This document shows, in pieces, positions 1-11,580 of a stretch of DNA of 64,000 bases. The position numbers were made by a program, and so were the translations under genes. The notes under the pieces are model-generated. The model saw only the letters and a program-made list of their open reading frames with translations. It did not search any database and was not told where the DNA came from. How positions within the stretch are numbered: the stretch's first letter is position 1; every line of letters starts with the position of its first letter. This DNA comes from Budorcas taxicolor (taxonomy: Eukaryota > Chordata > Mammalia > Artiodactyla > Bovidae), in the NCBI RefSeq assembly GCF_023091745.1, contig NC_068910.1:131519170-131583169 (forward strand), given 5' to 3'.

Positions 1-49
1 TTACTATAGAATGATATAACTCAGGAACAGCCAGATGGAAGAGATTTTG

Positions 50-345
50 TTGTTCAGTCGCTTGCTGCTGCTGCTGCTGCTGTCACTTCAGTCGTGTCCA
101 ACTCTGCACGACCCCATAGACGACAGCCCGTAAGGCTCCCCCGTCCCTGGGATTCTCCAGGCAAGAACACTGGAGTGGGTTGCCATTTCCTTCTCCAATG
201 CATGAACGTGAAAAGTGAAAGTGAAGTCGCTTAGTCATGTCCAATTCTTTGCGACCCCAAGGACTGCAGCACTACAGGCTCCTCTGTCCTTCACCATCTC
301 TTAGAGTTTGTTCAAACTTATGTCCATGGTGTCAGTGATGGAAGA
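50..345 (-). mobile_element. BovA2-type SINE with GCT repeat
   Basis: The block reads as the reverse complement of a bovine A2 SINE. It contains a (GCT)n run at about 64-83, the antisense 'tcgtgtccaactctg' box, and the 'caagaacactggagtgggttgcc' type core in antisense order. A short BovB-derived tail follows at about 290-345. It has no coding value. Confidence 0.85.
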
Positions 346-539
346 GATGCATATGGGGAAAGGTCATGGAACTTCCATGCCCTCGCTAGGTGCCCCACAA
401 AACTGAGCAGAACAACGTAGGGTCCTCTTGGGTACAAAAGCATTTTCGGGTCCCCCATTTCTTGTTTGTAGAACAAACAAGAACATTTCAGCCTCCCAGA
501 TCTTCCCTGTGTTCCAAAGGGAAGGGTCAAACAGCTGCT

Positions 540-1245
540 AATTAGAGTGAGGGCATGCAGAAACAAAGGAAAAGAGGTCAAGAAGCAGTTGTGCAGTGAT
601 GGTCAGGGTCCTGATTCCTCCTCAAGGGATACACATAAGAATCTGATACATACCTCTATCCACAAAATAATCAATAAACAATCTATAATAGGAATAGAAA
701 AGAGTTGTATTGGAGCCAAACTGTGGAATATAGCCCAGAATACAACCCCTCAGATAACACTGAGACTTGCTCAGGAGAAGCATGGTTTTCAAGACATAAA
801 TTTAAAATGGTATGTCTCCTCCCCTGTCTACCAGGAAGAACAAAGCTTAATCACTGGAAACAACTTTAGACCCATAGCAGCCTAGAGATGGCACTGGAAA
901 AATCTCATAACAAATTCTACTAACTGGTTTTTGTCTACCACGAGTTTTCCCATGCATTTGCCCTCCCATGATTTGCTGCCCATAGAGACTCAAGGTCCTT
1001 TTCCTTTGACTTATCACTCCTCTAAAAATTTATTGTTCTTTTGCTAAGATGCTGTATAAGCTCAAGTTCTAACCAAATCTTTGAAATTCTCATCTCTGGG
1101 TACTCCCATGTGTTACGTGTGTGATGCACATGTTAATAAACTTCTGTTTGCTTTTCTCTTGTTAATCTATATTTCATCAGTCCTATTTACAAGGCTCCAG
1201 GCAGAGAACCTCAGATGGGTAGAGGAAGAGATTTTTCCTCCTCTA
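540..1245 (+). mobile_element. possible ERV LTR fragment
   Basis: The stretch ends in a pattern typical of class I ERV LTRs: an AATAAA at about 1134, then a T/C-rich stretch and 'ggctccaggcagagaacct' near 1193. I cannot see clean TG...CA ends or a target duplication, so the limits and the class are uncertain. Short ORFs within it have no recognisable product. Confidence 0.35.
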
Positions 1246-1307
1246 ATAGAAATATGTCAAATAAGTAAATTTTAAAGGTGTTAGCTAAAGCTCCTGTGCA
1301 TACTTGT

Positions 1308-1512
1308 AAGTTTAGTTGCTCAGTCATGTCTGACTCTGCAACCCCATGGACTATAGCCTGCCAGGCTCCTCAGTCCATAGGATTCTCCAGGCAAGAATAC
1401 TGGAGTGGGTTGCCATTCCCTTCTCCAAGGGATCTTCCTGACCTCGGGATCAAACTCAGGTCTCCTGCATTGCAGGTAGATTCTTTACCATGTGAGCCAC
1501 TAGGGAAGCCCA
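1308..1512 (-). mobile_element. Bov-tA type SINE
   Basis: Antisense Bov-tA/BovA SINE. It runs from 'ttgctcagtcatgtctgac' through the core to 'gagccactagggaagccc', which is the reverse of the SINE head 'gggcttccc...'. Confidence 0.88.
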
Positions 1513-1589
1513 AAGCTCCTACAGTATATATACAAATGTATATAATAGACATATATAAGTGTGTGTGTGTATATGTGTACAATATAAAT

Positions 1590-1705
1590 ACATGGTATAT
1601 AAATGTATCAAGCCAAGCAAATAAAACACTATATACCTTAAACTTATACAATGTTGTTGGTCGATTATATTTCAATTAAAATTTATTTTTTTTTTTTTTT
1701 GGTTT
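1590..1705 (+). mobile_element. L1 3' end remnant with T/A tail
   Basis: The motif 'accttaaacttatacaatg' followed by 'tatatttcaattaaaa' is characteristic of mammalian L1 3' UTR ends. It is followed by an A/T homopolymer. A TG/TA microsatellite (about 1560-1600) precedes it. Confidence 0.45.
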
Positions 1706-1721
1706 TAAAATATAAGAAGAG

Positions 1722-1862
1722 GGGGACTTCCCTGGCAATCCAGTGGTTAAGAATCTGTGTTTTTAAGGCAAATTTGATTGGGTAATCAATATGGGTTTGA
1801 TTGGGTAACTAAGACCCTACATGCTGCATGGCACAACCAAAAATAAATAAATAAAATATAAG
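1722..1862 (+). mobile_element. CHR-type tRNA-derived SINE
   Basis: It starts 'gggggacttccctggcaatc', the head of cetartiodactyl CHR SINEs, continues 'cagtggttaagaatctg', and ends in an (AAATA)n tail. Confidence 0.8.
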
Positions 1863-3540
1863 AAAAAACAATGAAAATGTTTAAGGTGAAATGAACTTTT
1901 TTTCAAGTGAGATGGATTAGCCAGTGACAGCCAGCACTCATACCTAAAACAAACAGAAAATTGAAACACAATAGAGATATCGTTTGTTTTAAGGTAAAAG
2001 AGAGCTGCTAAGTCAAGAAGAACTGGAGAGGCTGAGACTCCAGAAAGGGAGAATTTTGAAGAGGGAGGGCTGAATTTTGCAGCCACTTCACCCAGGTGTT
2101 AGTTGCTGATTCTGGGCATGGGCCCGAGGCTGATAATTCCATGTCTCACATCCAGGGAAGACCACTGCTGGGAAACAGACCAGCAGAGCTATGGGAGATC
2201 TGGGAGGTTCCTTTAGGGCATCTGTTAAATTCTGGGGATGCACGAGTCAAGAGCTCTAAAAACAGAAGCAGAAAGCCTCTGAAGCAGAACAGAGTCTTCC
2301 AAAATCTTGTGAGACAAGGATTAGAATTCTGGACTCACCAGGGAGATTTCTGCCGAAAATCCTGAAAAGACAGGAGCAAAACTGAGGTAGACTGAGCCCT
2401 ACCAGGGCGTAAAGCAATCTCAACTCAGCATAGGACATTATTGGATTCGGGTGACCAGCCACTGATTAGAAACAAAATGCTTCATAGAATTAATGTAATT
2501 TTGGCTTTATGTTGAAATATAAATGGAAAAGAATATCAAAGAGTATTCTAGATTCAAAAGGACTTATGAGAAGAATTTGTCCTAGCAGACATTGAAATCT
2601 ATCAGCAACCAATTTGACACTCCGGGTATAAGAAAATATCAATAATGAGAATACTAAAAAGACTCACACTTTCCCCAATACTCTCCAGAAAATTCCAGGT
2701 GGAATGAAAGTTAAATACTTAAAAGCCAAAGCAAATACACTCTCATGAATGTAAACAGACTAGCACTAGGGGAAATCACTTTTTGACTTTTGATGGAATA
2801 GAAATGAAAAAAAGATGGACAGGTTCATTACTTAGATAGTTTTAGCTTTGATGGAATGAACATCAATAAAGCTAAGATCTTAAAAATCCAGAGAAATGGA
2901 AAAAATGTTTGCACATAAACACAGAAGTTCAATAACTGAGAAGTATAAAGAGCACATATAAGTGGGCCAAAATACTAACTGCCCATCAAACAAATGATTA
3001 AAATTCAATCATACAAGGAGAAACATGATCTTAAATCATGATTTTAAAACTACGCAGCCAACTTTATTGGTAAAATAGCTGTAAAATGCACCTACTGTGA
3101 AGTTTCATTTTGTACCTAAAAATAGAACATGAAAAACTTCTGAAAAGTGATAAAACTCAAAGCCTGCAAGGCTTGAGGAAGGCAGATATCATGCATTTAT
3201 GACAGCAATGTAAAGAAAGCCAGTCTTTCTGAAGGGTAAAATGGCACTTTATTGAAAGAATCATAAATATGTTCCAGCCCCCATCCCACTAAGTAATGGA
3301 ATTTATCCTGAGGAAATAATGCTTAATTAAAAAAAAAAAAGTAGACATATACAATGTTTGTTTTATGACATTAAATACCAAAAGAAGTGAAGATCCCAAC
3401 AGTGCTGAAATATAGAAACTATTTGTGGTATATCAAAATAACATATATACTCTAGTGATACACTGAAGATATAACTATGATGCAGGAAATAGAAGACATT
3501 TAGTTAAATCATGTTACATTAAAGGAATAATACCAAATTA
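1863..3540. other. non-coding stretch, probable decayed LINE
   Basis: I see no exon here. The A-rich composition and phrases between about 2,480 and 3,500 resemble a much decayed L1/HAL1-type LINE on the plus strand. Short ORFs such as 2096-2365 show no family signature. Confidence 0.35.
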
Positions 3541-3544
3541 TGTA

Positions 3545-3760
3545 TGTGCTGTGTTTTACGTTACTTCAGTCATGTCCAACTCTTGGAGATCCTATGGACT
3601 GTAGCCCACCAGGCTCCTCTGTACGGGATTTTCCAGGTAAAAGTACTGGAGTGGGTTACCATCTCCTCCTCCAGGGGATCTTATCCACCCAAGTATTGAA
3701 GCCACATCTCCTTCACTGGCAGACAGAGTCTTTACCAGTGAGCCACCTGGGAAGCCCAAC
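3545..3760 (-). mobile_element. Bov-tA type SINE
   Basis: Antisense SINE from 'ttacttcagtcatgtccaac' to 'gagccacctgggaagcccaa'. The short ORF over it is a by-product of the element. Confidence 0.88.
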
Positions 3761-3924
3761 TAAGTGTTGATTCTTGTCATTTTCCTTGTAAGTTTTCTGG
3801 AATGTGCATGGAAAGAGGATCTCTTGGGCAGGATACAACACCAGCTAAGAAAGAAAGAAAGAAGCTCAATTGCTTTTCAGCTCAAAAGAAGGTTTGGTGT
3901 ATGCAGTGGCTTTAAAATACGTTG

Positions 3925-4480
3925 GCAAGTTCTTATAAATACTCCTCCTATAAGGGAGTGGAGTCTATTTCTCCTTTGCTTGAATGTGAGATGGCTTTAG
4001 AGACTCGCTTTGACTTGCTTCTAATAAATAGAATGTTGGAGAGGAAACACTGCCTAACTTGAGGACTAAGTCATAAAAATTGGTACAACACTGGTCTCTC
4101 TCTTCTCTCTTTCTCTTTCCCTCTTTGCCCCTCTCCACATGCCTTAGCAGCTAAACTGTCACGTTAGAAGTCCAGTGATCCTGAAGCTGCCAGGCTGGAG
4201 AGACCACGTAGTGAGACCATGTGTTCATGGTGATGCCAGAGGAGCCTCAGTTTTTTTAGTTGTCCCCGCCTAGGCACCAGACCTGTGTGAATAAAACAGC
4301 CTTTGAGATACTCCAGCCTCACTCACAGTCTGACCACAATCATATGAGAAACCTTGATGAAGACTGTCTACCTGAGTCCAGAATCTTGTAAGATGATAGT
4401 AACAAGTGATCGTCATTGTTTTATATCACTATATTTTGAGGAGGGTTATCAAACAGCAAAAGATAACTAGAATAATGTAC
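3925..4480 (+). mobile_element. MLT1-type (MaLR) LTR, old
   Basis: The order of phrases follows the MLT1 consensus as I know it: 'gaatgtgagatggcttt', 'gctgccaggctggagagacca', 'catatgagaaaccttgatg', 'tatatcactatattttgagg' and 'aaaagataactagaata'. It is heavily diverged and non-coding. Confidence 0.65.
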
Positions 4481-4547
4481 TCTGCACTCACTGTGCCAAG
4501 AATTTTTAAAAGTTAGGTTCATTGCTGAATATAAAAATACAATAATT

Positions 4548-4662
4548 TTATAGCCACACTGCACAGCTTGTGGGATCTTAGTTCCCTGACTAAGGGTTGA
4601 ACCTGGGCACTCAGAAGTAAAAGTCCTGAGTCCTAACCTCTGGACCACCAGGTAATTCCCAA
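4548..4662 (-). mobile_element. CHR-type SINE fragment
   Basis: Antisense CHR pattern: 'agccacactgcacagcttgtg', 'gggatcttagttccctgac', 'tctggaccaccaggtaattcc'. Confidence 0.8.
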
Positions 4663-5082
4663 GAGAGTAATACAGACTGAAATTTTTTTACATTCATGCC
4701 TTGATTTCACTGGTTATGTCAGTTAGGGAAGATGGATATGGAAGATAGAGATTTTTTATTTATTTTAATTCAAGTGTATGACTGACTAATGGAAATAAAA
4801 AATTTACCAAACCTCTTACATGGAACAAAGACTTCTAGAATGTAAGGGTTTTAACATACACACCTTCTTGTATGTTGACTAACTCACAAGACTGTACTTT
4901 CAGACCAATTCAAATACCTTGAATTTGATACTGCAAGGAGGAAGGACACCACTGACTTCTTCAGAAGGCCCTCTAGCTGGGCTATGAAAGACAATGGACT
5001 GAGCAGATGGCTCTTGTTCTCAGTTGCTGATCTGACTTCATTCAATGGAATGACAAGATGCTTCAAAATGTCATATCCAATT

Positions 5083-5392
5083 AGGTGTGTGTGTGTGTGT
5101 GTATGTGTGTGTGTTGGTCGCTCAGCTTTGTCTGACCGTTTGTGACACTATGAACTGGTCAGGCTCCTCTGTCCATGAAATTCTCCAGATAAGAATACTG
5201 GAGTGGGTTGCCATCCCCTTTGCCAGAGGAACCTCAGTCTCCTGCGTTGCAGGCAGATTCTTTATTGAGCCACCAGGGAAGGAAATGGCAACCCAGTCCA
5301 GCATTCTTGTCTGGTGAATTCCGTGGACAGATGAGCCTGGCAGGCTACAGTCCACGGGGTTGCAAAGCGTCAGAATGACTGACACTACTAAT
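5083..5392. mobile_element. two head-to-head Bov-tA SINE pieces with (TG)n
   Basis: A (TG)n run at 5083-5115 leads into an antisense SINE (to about 5280). A sense piece follows directly (about 5278-5392, 'gaaatggcaacccagtccag' to 'ggttgcaaagcgtcagaatg'). The two are in opposite orientation, so this is either two insertions or an inverted pair able to form a hairpin RNA. Confidence 0.8.
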
Positions 5393-5639
5393 GCTTACTT
5401 CTGTCTGATGGTCTACATCTGTAAATTGCAGTTCTCAATTACATGCTTTCCTTATTTAAAGCCAGAAGTAGCCATATTTACTCACTAAAGTTAAGTGAAT
5501 GAACACTTGGTGATTTATAAAGAAGACAAAGGATAGACTTTTAAGGGCTAAAATCCACTATTAGCCATTTGCATTAACTGATACAATCTTGGAGCATGAG
5601 CTGGTAACCATTATTTCCAGTGCATTTTCTTCTTTCTTC

Positions 5640-5775
5640 TTCTTCTTCTGTTTTTTTTTTTTTTTTTTTTGGCCACACTTTGTGGCTTGTGGGATCTTAG
5701 TTCTCTAACCATGGATTGAACCCAGGTCCAGTGGTGAAAGCAGCAAGTGTCAACCACTGGACCACCAGGGTACAC
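5640..5775 (-). mobile_element. CHR-type SINE
   Basis: A poly-T run (the antisense A tail) is followed by 'ggccacactttgtggcttgtg', 'gggatcttagttctctaacc' and 'ccactggaccaccagggt'. Confidence 0.85.
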
Positions 5776-5869
5776 ACTGGACCAGCCAGTGTATTTTCTA
5801 GGGAGCCCCAGAAGGAAGCTTCACCTCACCTCTCCTCATCACCCTCTCCCCTACCTTCTCCATCAAACA

Positions 5870-6165
5870 AAGGATGGGATGCAGCTCAAGCAGTACTTAG
5901 TGGGAAAATTATAACATCATAACATTAATGCTTATAATAAAAAAAGAAGGGTTTGAAGTTAATGGTATAAATTTCGGTCTTAAGAAACTAGAAAAAGAGC
6001 AAGTTAAACCTTGCTCTTTAAACAAACCAAAGAAAGACAGTAATAGAGGTAAAATAAGAAATCAATGCAATAAAAAATATAGAAAGAGTAGAAGGAGAAA
6101 AACCAATAAATCTGTAAGCCAGTTCTTTGAAAATATCAATAAATTAATAGGCCTTTCTTTCTACT
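5870..6165 (+). mobile_element. L1 ORF2 fragment, plus strand
   Basis: The DNA and its broken translation follow the L1 ORF2 endonuclease-RT linker: 'gatgcagctcaagcagtac', then a Lys-rich stretch ending in 'ccagttctttgaaaatatcaa' (S-Q-F-F-E-N-I-N-K, the family's 'WFFEKINK' position). It is not a host gene. Confidence 0.7.
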
Positions 6166-6239
6166 ATATAACAGCATAATTTAAACACATGAAGTCAGAC
6201 AGTATGTAATACTGGTTATATATTCATCTTTTTATCTTA

Positions 6240-6440
6240 TATAACCCTGAAAATAAATTTTACTGGCAAGTACTATTAAATTTATTTTTTAAAGATGAGA
6301 AAACCAAGATTTGTAGATTCTTATTAATTTGTCCAAGGTCACATAGCTGGTAAAATACAGAATAAGTCTTTAACCCATGACTGTCTCTGACCCAGGTCTC
6401 AATTATCATATTGCCCTAACTGTCAATATCTTGAAGAGGA
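6240..6440. repeat. MIR-type ancient SINE
   Basis: The phrases 'aaagatgagaaaaccaag' and 'ttgtccaaggtcacatagctgg' match the conserved core of MIR elements. Confidence 0.7.
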
Positions 6441-6589
6441 TACAAGGGTGTCTATCAGACACCATTTTAGGAATGACTAACCTTTCTCTCAGTTGCTAGA
6501 AGCATCTGCTGCTGACAGGTCACAGCTGCTTCCCTCGCTGGAAGTTCATCTGAGCCTGCAGAGAACTGCCTCTGCCAAGACTGGGTGAT

Positions 6590-6985
6590 GTTTTCAGTTG
6601 TAGTAACTGAATATAAAACTAAAAGAAGTTTTAACAACAAGGACATTTACTGACTCAGTAAGAAATCTGGAGGTAGGTGGTTCTAGGGCTGATTCTCTAC
6701 CTCAATTACGCCGTCAAGGGTCTGGACTCTTTCTCTCGCTCCAATGTGCCATTCTCAGTGTTTCTGAGGCGCTGGCTGTCATGGTTACAAAACGGCTGCA
6801 GTATCTCCCATCAACATGTCCCGACTGATTACATCCCCAAAAACGGAAGGGATTCCCTTACAAGGGATTTCCCATTGCGTCTCTGTATAAGGAGGGGGAA
6901 AAAAAGTATTTTCTAGAAGCAGAATTCCCTTTCTTTCAGTTTTCTTTGGCTAGAACTGGATAAAATGGTCATCCCTAAACCAATT
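6590..6985. repeat. ancient interspersed repeat, family not named
   Basis: The order 'ggaggtaggtggttctaggg', 'ctgtcatggttacaaaacggctgc', 'tttctttggctagaactgga' recalls a known dispersed mammalian repeat. I cannot name the family with confidence. No coding signal. Confidence 0.4.
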
Positions 6986-6989
6986 CTAA

Positions 6990-7297
6990 GACAAAGACCG
7001 AGGAGCACACACTCGCCTGACAGGAGGGCTGAGGCTGAGGCTGAAGCTCCAGCACTTCGGCCACCTGATGCAGAGAGCTCACTCACCGGAAAGCACTCTG
7101 ATGCGGGGCAAGACTGAAGGCAGGAGGAGAAGGGGACGCCAGAGGATGAGATGGGTGGATGGCATCACTGACTCAACGGACATGAGTTTGAGTAGGCTCT
7201 GGGAGTTGGTGATGGATAGGGAAGCCTGGCGTGCTGCAGTCCATGGGGTTGCAAGGAGGCAGACATGACTGAGCAACTGAACTCAACTGAACTGAAG
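6990..7297 (+). mobile_element. BovB LINE 3' end
   Basis: The translation holds the C-terminal BovB ORF2 motifs 'GRRRRGRQRMRWVDGITDST' and 'MDREAWRAAVHGVARRQT', then the 3' tail 'tgagcaactgaactcaactg'. It is a 5'-truncated insertion, as is usual for this family. Confidence 0.92.
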
Positions 7298-7369
7298 CAT
7301 ATCCTCAGTGTATCTCTCACCAATCTGGCATGCTGAGCTTAGCTTTACTGGTCCGGCCATTCAAGTCAA

Positions 7370-7572
7370 GTGAAAGTCGTTCAGCTGGGTCCAACTCTTT
7401 GAGACCCCACTGGGGTCTCAAGTTGGTCTCCAATTTACAGTCCAATTCTCCAGAATACTGGAGTGGGTACCCTTTCCCTTCTCCAGGGGATCTTCCCAAC
7501 CCAGGAATCGAAACCAGGTCTCTCACATTGCAGGCAGATTCTGTACCAGCTGAGCCACAAGGGAAGCCCTTG
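7370..7572 (-). mobile_element. Bov-tA type SINE
   Basis: Antisense SINE from 'aagtcgttcagctgggtccaac' to 'gagccacaagggaagccc'. Confidence 0.87.
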
Positions 7573-7663
7573 ATCTCCTTAAGTGACCTTTATTTGGGGA
7601 AAATACACATTAGGAATTACTATACTGAGAGAGTGGGGGCATTGGAGACATCCCCTGGGTAAG

Positions 7664-8201
7664 TGTCACGCGAGTGTATGTTCCTCAGGTCTTTGTCTCG
7701 TCACAACAGAGATGTGGAGGGACGGACATTAAAGCCCCTCGGCGTGTCACAGCTCTCAGGTCTTGGATAGACTGTGTTACAGCTCTCAGGTCTCGAATGG
7801 ACCATGTTACAGCTCTTAGACAAATCAGTGTTACAGCTCTATTTTATTTAGAAGATATCAGGAAAATCCATTTCGAGGCGTCAGGGCACGTTGATCTAAA
7901 GACATGAGGAGAAGAGCGCCCCGGAGCGCGCGGGGGGGGGGTGGGGGGGTGGGGGGCGGGGGGGGGGGGTGGGGGGCGGGGGGGGGGGTTAGAGCTAGCT
8001 TTGGCTCCTCTATTTATATGTTTATCTCTCCCTGGGCCTGTCATATGTAAATTGGGCCAGCCAGGAGTGTTGTTTGTTTTACCTGAGGTCCTCACACTGG
8101 TCCTCGGACCTTCCTTTGTTTCATTTTCGCGGGCTTTTCCCTTCCTTGTCTTGTGGCCACCGCCATTTTGGACTCCTTTTCCCTGTTCTACCTACCTAAC
8201 A
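7664..8201 (+). mobile_element. solo ERV LTR (class I-like), 4-bp target duplication
   Basis: The block begins TG (tgtcacgcg) and ends CA (ctacctaaca). It is flanked on both sides by TAAG (7660-7663 and 8202-8205). TG...CA ends with a 4-bp duplication are what a class I (gammaretrovirus-like) provirus leaves after recombination between its LTRs. Inside are three or four copies of a 'tgttacagctct' phrase (7740-7845), the G tract (7930-7989), and a TATA-like 'ctatttatatg' near 8010. No internal proviral genes are present. The plus orientation is inferred from the TATA-like box only. Confidence 0.75.
7930..7989 (+). repeat. poly-G tract with G-quadruplex potential
   Basis: About 58 of 60 bases are G, broken only by single T, C or 'tgg' interruptions, giving many runs of four or more G. 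The antisense reading gives a Pro-rich pseudo-ORF (7844-8095), which I reject as a gene. Its length may be misassembled. Confidence 0.95.
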
Positions 8202-8205
8202 TAAG

Positions 8206-9885
8206 TTTGAAGATGAAACTTCTACAAGGGACCAGAGCACAGGGAGTAAGTCCACCACCTGGTGTGTGTCCATCAGGGGACTCTCTGGGGACTGAAATTG
8301 AAGCTTACCTCGCTTCTCAGGTTACATCCTTTTTAGGGAAGCAGTTTCGGGAGCAAAGTGCGGCAGAGTTGGATATGAGGGCTCACAAACTCATTGATTC
8401 AGGACAGATGGGAACGCCACCCATTTCCCAGTATATACTCGGTGGGAGAAATGGGTGGCGGGGTGGGCGGGGAACTGTTGCGGGCTTGTAGGGAACTTGA
8501 AAGGAAGCTGATGCTAGGTTATAGAAGTTTGTAGAGAAGTTGAAAGTGGAAACTTAGAAGAAGCAGAGAAAGGGAAGTTCAGCCCAGAATGCAGATATGG
8601 GTTGTTCTATCAAGATCAACTGTTACTCTTAGTTGGCAAGAGAAACAAAGAACAGCCATGTAAATGTGGCCACATCTCTGCTGGAGTCTGCTCTCCCCCA
8701 GGCCCTGACAGGATGCTTGCTTTCTCGGAAGGAAGTGAGTTTCAGGAAGCAAACACCCTGTGGAGAGAAAGAATTGAGAGAGAGTAAGCATGCTGCTGGA
8801 GGGGGGAGGGTGTGGGCTCAAGCGGAAGTGGTCAAAACAACTGAGGAGAAAAGACAAAGTACTTCAGGGGCTAATGATGTTTGCAAGTTGTTACTCTTAG
8901 AATTATTTTTTTCCTTGTCTTTTAAGATCTGACATCCTAATCCCTCTGATAGATTCTTTCCAGTGACGATAGAGAAGGAACACTGAGCCGACCTTGTGTG
9001 ACAAAATATACTGCTAATAATTAAAACAATGCTTAAAAAAAATCCAGAAATGGCTCACCACAACTTCTACTACAGTTTGTTTCACTCTGATTTTATTGTT
9101 TGCAAAAAGATGGTGTGAGGAGAAAGATACAACTGTTTGCCCAGTTCTGGATTCCCAAACTGGTTAGAGGAGGGTGCTAATTTGAGCTGCAGTTTGGAGT
9201 GAAAGGTGCCAATGCCCTGAAAGGACACAGTCACCACTGTGTTGCAGGAAGAGGGACCCATTCCAGGACCTGAAACTGGGCTCTTGTCTAACCCTTGGAA
9301 GTGAACTGTCAGAGAAAATACACGTGCTAACAAAGCAAGAGATTTTATTGGGAAAGGGTGCCTGGGCAGAGCAGTAGGGGAAGGGAAACTTAGAGAACTG
9401 CTCGGCCACGTGGCTCAAAGTCTCCGGTTTTATGGTGATGGGATTCGTTTCTGGGTTGTCTTTAGCCAGTCATTCTGACTTAGAGTCCACCTGGTTCAGC
9501 CAAGATGGATGCCAGAGAGGAGGATTTTGGGAGGTGGTTGGACATGTGGTGTCTTCTTTTGACCTTTCCTGAAGTCTGGTTGGTGGTGGTTTATTAGTTC
9601 CATGTTCCTTAACAGAACCTCCCATGGTAAAACAACTCAGGCAAATGATTACCATGGTGCCTGGCCAGGGTGGGCGGTTTCACTCAGTGTGCTTCCTCTA
9701 AGGACTGTGTCTGAAAGCCCTGCCAGACCCTTCTGCATACTCCCCACTTCCTCTTCCTGGGGTCCAGGGTGGTTTGGACTGGATGACGAGCGCCACCTGC
9801 AGGAGGAAAGCTGGAAGTAGGAGAAAATATCTGAATACTGTTTAGCATTACTATGGATCAGAAATAAAAGCCCTGTAATGGTACT
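8206..9885. other. non-coding stretch without named features
   Basis: I see no exon. From about 9,325 to 9,800 the text ('gcaagagattttattggg' then GC-rich) looks like the antisense R/U5 side of an LTR with TTTATT as a reversed poly(A) signal, but no ends were found. Short ORFs (8153-8491, 8633-8932) have no recognisable domain. Confidence 0.35.
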
Positions 9886-9887
9886 GA

Positions 9888-10085
9888 ACTGAACGGTAAA
9901 GAATCAGCCTGCAACTCAGGAGACCTGAGTTTGATCCTTGGGTCGGGAAGATCCCCTGGAGAAGGAAATGGCAACCCACTTCAGTATTCTTGCCTGGAGA
10001 ATTTCATGGAGAGAGGAGCCTGGCAGGTTGCAGTCCGTGGGATTGAAAAGAGTCGACACAACTGAGCGACTAACGCAAACTCTCT
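9888..10085 (+). mobile_element. Bov-tA type SINE
   Basis: Sense SINE from 'ggtaaagaatcagcctgcaac' to 'gaaaagagtcgacacaactg'. Confidence 0.88.
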
Positions 10086-10297
10086 TGGGCCCATCTCTGG
10101 TTCTCTTCTTCCTGAAATTTAGTTTCACTATGATAAGAGACAATATATAAGGCCCAGCCCTGCAGGGAAGAGAAGCTCTACTTTTGGGAGATTCCAAGAG
10201 GCCCCGTCACCTTCTTCACAGATAAAACAAAGTCCATCAGGAGAGAATTTCCAGACCTTCCTATCAGTAGTCATTCAGAATCACCTACTTCTGTACT

Positions 10298-10500
10298 CCG
10301 TGTTTCTCTAGTGGCTCAGTGGTAAAGAATCCACTTGCCAACATAGGAGATACAGGTTCGATCCCTGGGTCAGGAAGATCACCTGGAGAAGGAAATGGCA
10401 ACCCACTCCAGTATTTTTGCCTGGAAAATCCCATGGATAGAGGAGCCTGGTGGGCTACAGTCCATGGGGTCTAAAAGAATCGGACAACCTAGCCACTAAG
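10298..10500 (+). mobile_element. Bov-tA type SINE
   Basis: Sense SINE, 'tttctctagtggctcagtgg' to 'ctaaaagaatcggacaacc'. It is the second sense copy within 400 bp. Confidence 0.88.
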
Positions 10501-10739
10501 AACAATATAACTTCCGTACTCTAGCTCCTCCTTCCCGGTAGGAAAAGGGTCCCCTCTTTGGGCCAGTGCCTCTAGGATCCCCTCCCGCCTTCTCCCACAA
10601 CCTGTGTCCTCGACCTTCCTTTTACTTTTCTAACTGTATTTAAACATTTCTAAGATTCTTAAATTCCATCTTAAATATATTTAAAAAGCCAAAAAACAAA
10701 AATAACAACTCCCTGATCCTATAAACCCGTAAGCTGCTG

Positions 10740-11580
10740 TCTAAATTCTTCCCTTTCACAGTCACACATCCGGAGAAAGCTGACCACGCTTACTGTCTCC
10801 AACCCCTTCCCTTCCTTTAGGTCCTCTGTCCACCGCCCTGTGTTCCCTCCCCACCCGAAGACAGTGCTTACCAGGTCCTCAGGGTCCAATAGACATTCCT
10901 CTCACCTGATGTACTGGTTGTATTTGCACGATGATCCCTCCTTTGTATTTGAAACACTCCTTCACTACGGGTCAAGGATACACACAACCCTAGCCTCTCT
11001 CTCACCTTAACGCTCCCATCAGATAGACGCCACTTTTATCTAGTCAGTTGCTCAGGCCATGCATGGAGGAACATGGAGTCATGCTTGAGTGTCTTCTCTT
11101 GTTGCCCACATCCTTCAGCAAGTCCAGCATCAATCTGGAACCCCAGCCCTTCTCAGTCCTCCTCGGCCAGCACCCTGGTCTCAGCCACCGTCATCTCCCA
11201 CCTGACACTACAGCAGCCACCTGGCTGGCCTCCTGCCTCAGGTTACCACAGAGCAGCTGAAGGGATCCCATACAAGCACATCACGTGGAACTCCCCTCTT
11301 GCCCAACGCCCAAGGTTATCTGTAATCATCCTTAGGCTTCAGATTACATGTTTCCTCCCCATAAACCCTCCCTGAGCCCCCATACCTAGGCTAGGAGCCT
11401 CCCCTGATTTGTTCTGGGAATACCTGTGTATTCCTTCCAACAACACTTACTCCACTGTGTCCTAAGTCCTTGTATTCCCACGGTTTCATGAGCTCAGTGA
11501 GGGCACAGGACTGTGTATGCCTGTCAAATCCATTCAGAGTGCATGGCACCTATAAAATATTCTATTAAAAAACAGCTGTG
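10740..11580 (+). repeat. L2-type LINE remnant
   Basis: The 3' half follows the L2 3' end: a C/T-rich body, 'catgagctcagtgagggcacagg' and 'agagtgcatggcacctataaa'. Overlapping ORFs in two frames (11048-11260, 11073-11375) show no real coding pattern. Confidence 0.5.

Noticed and set aside
1308..1512. tRNA gene suggested by the SINE head
   Set aside because: Bov-tA and CHR SINEs descend from tRNAs, and no intact cloverleaf with proper arms is visible.
7844..8095. Proline-rich minus-strand ORF
   Set aside because: It is the complement of a poly-G tract inside a solo LTR.
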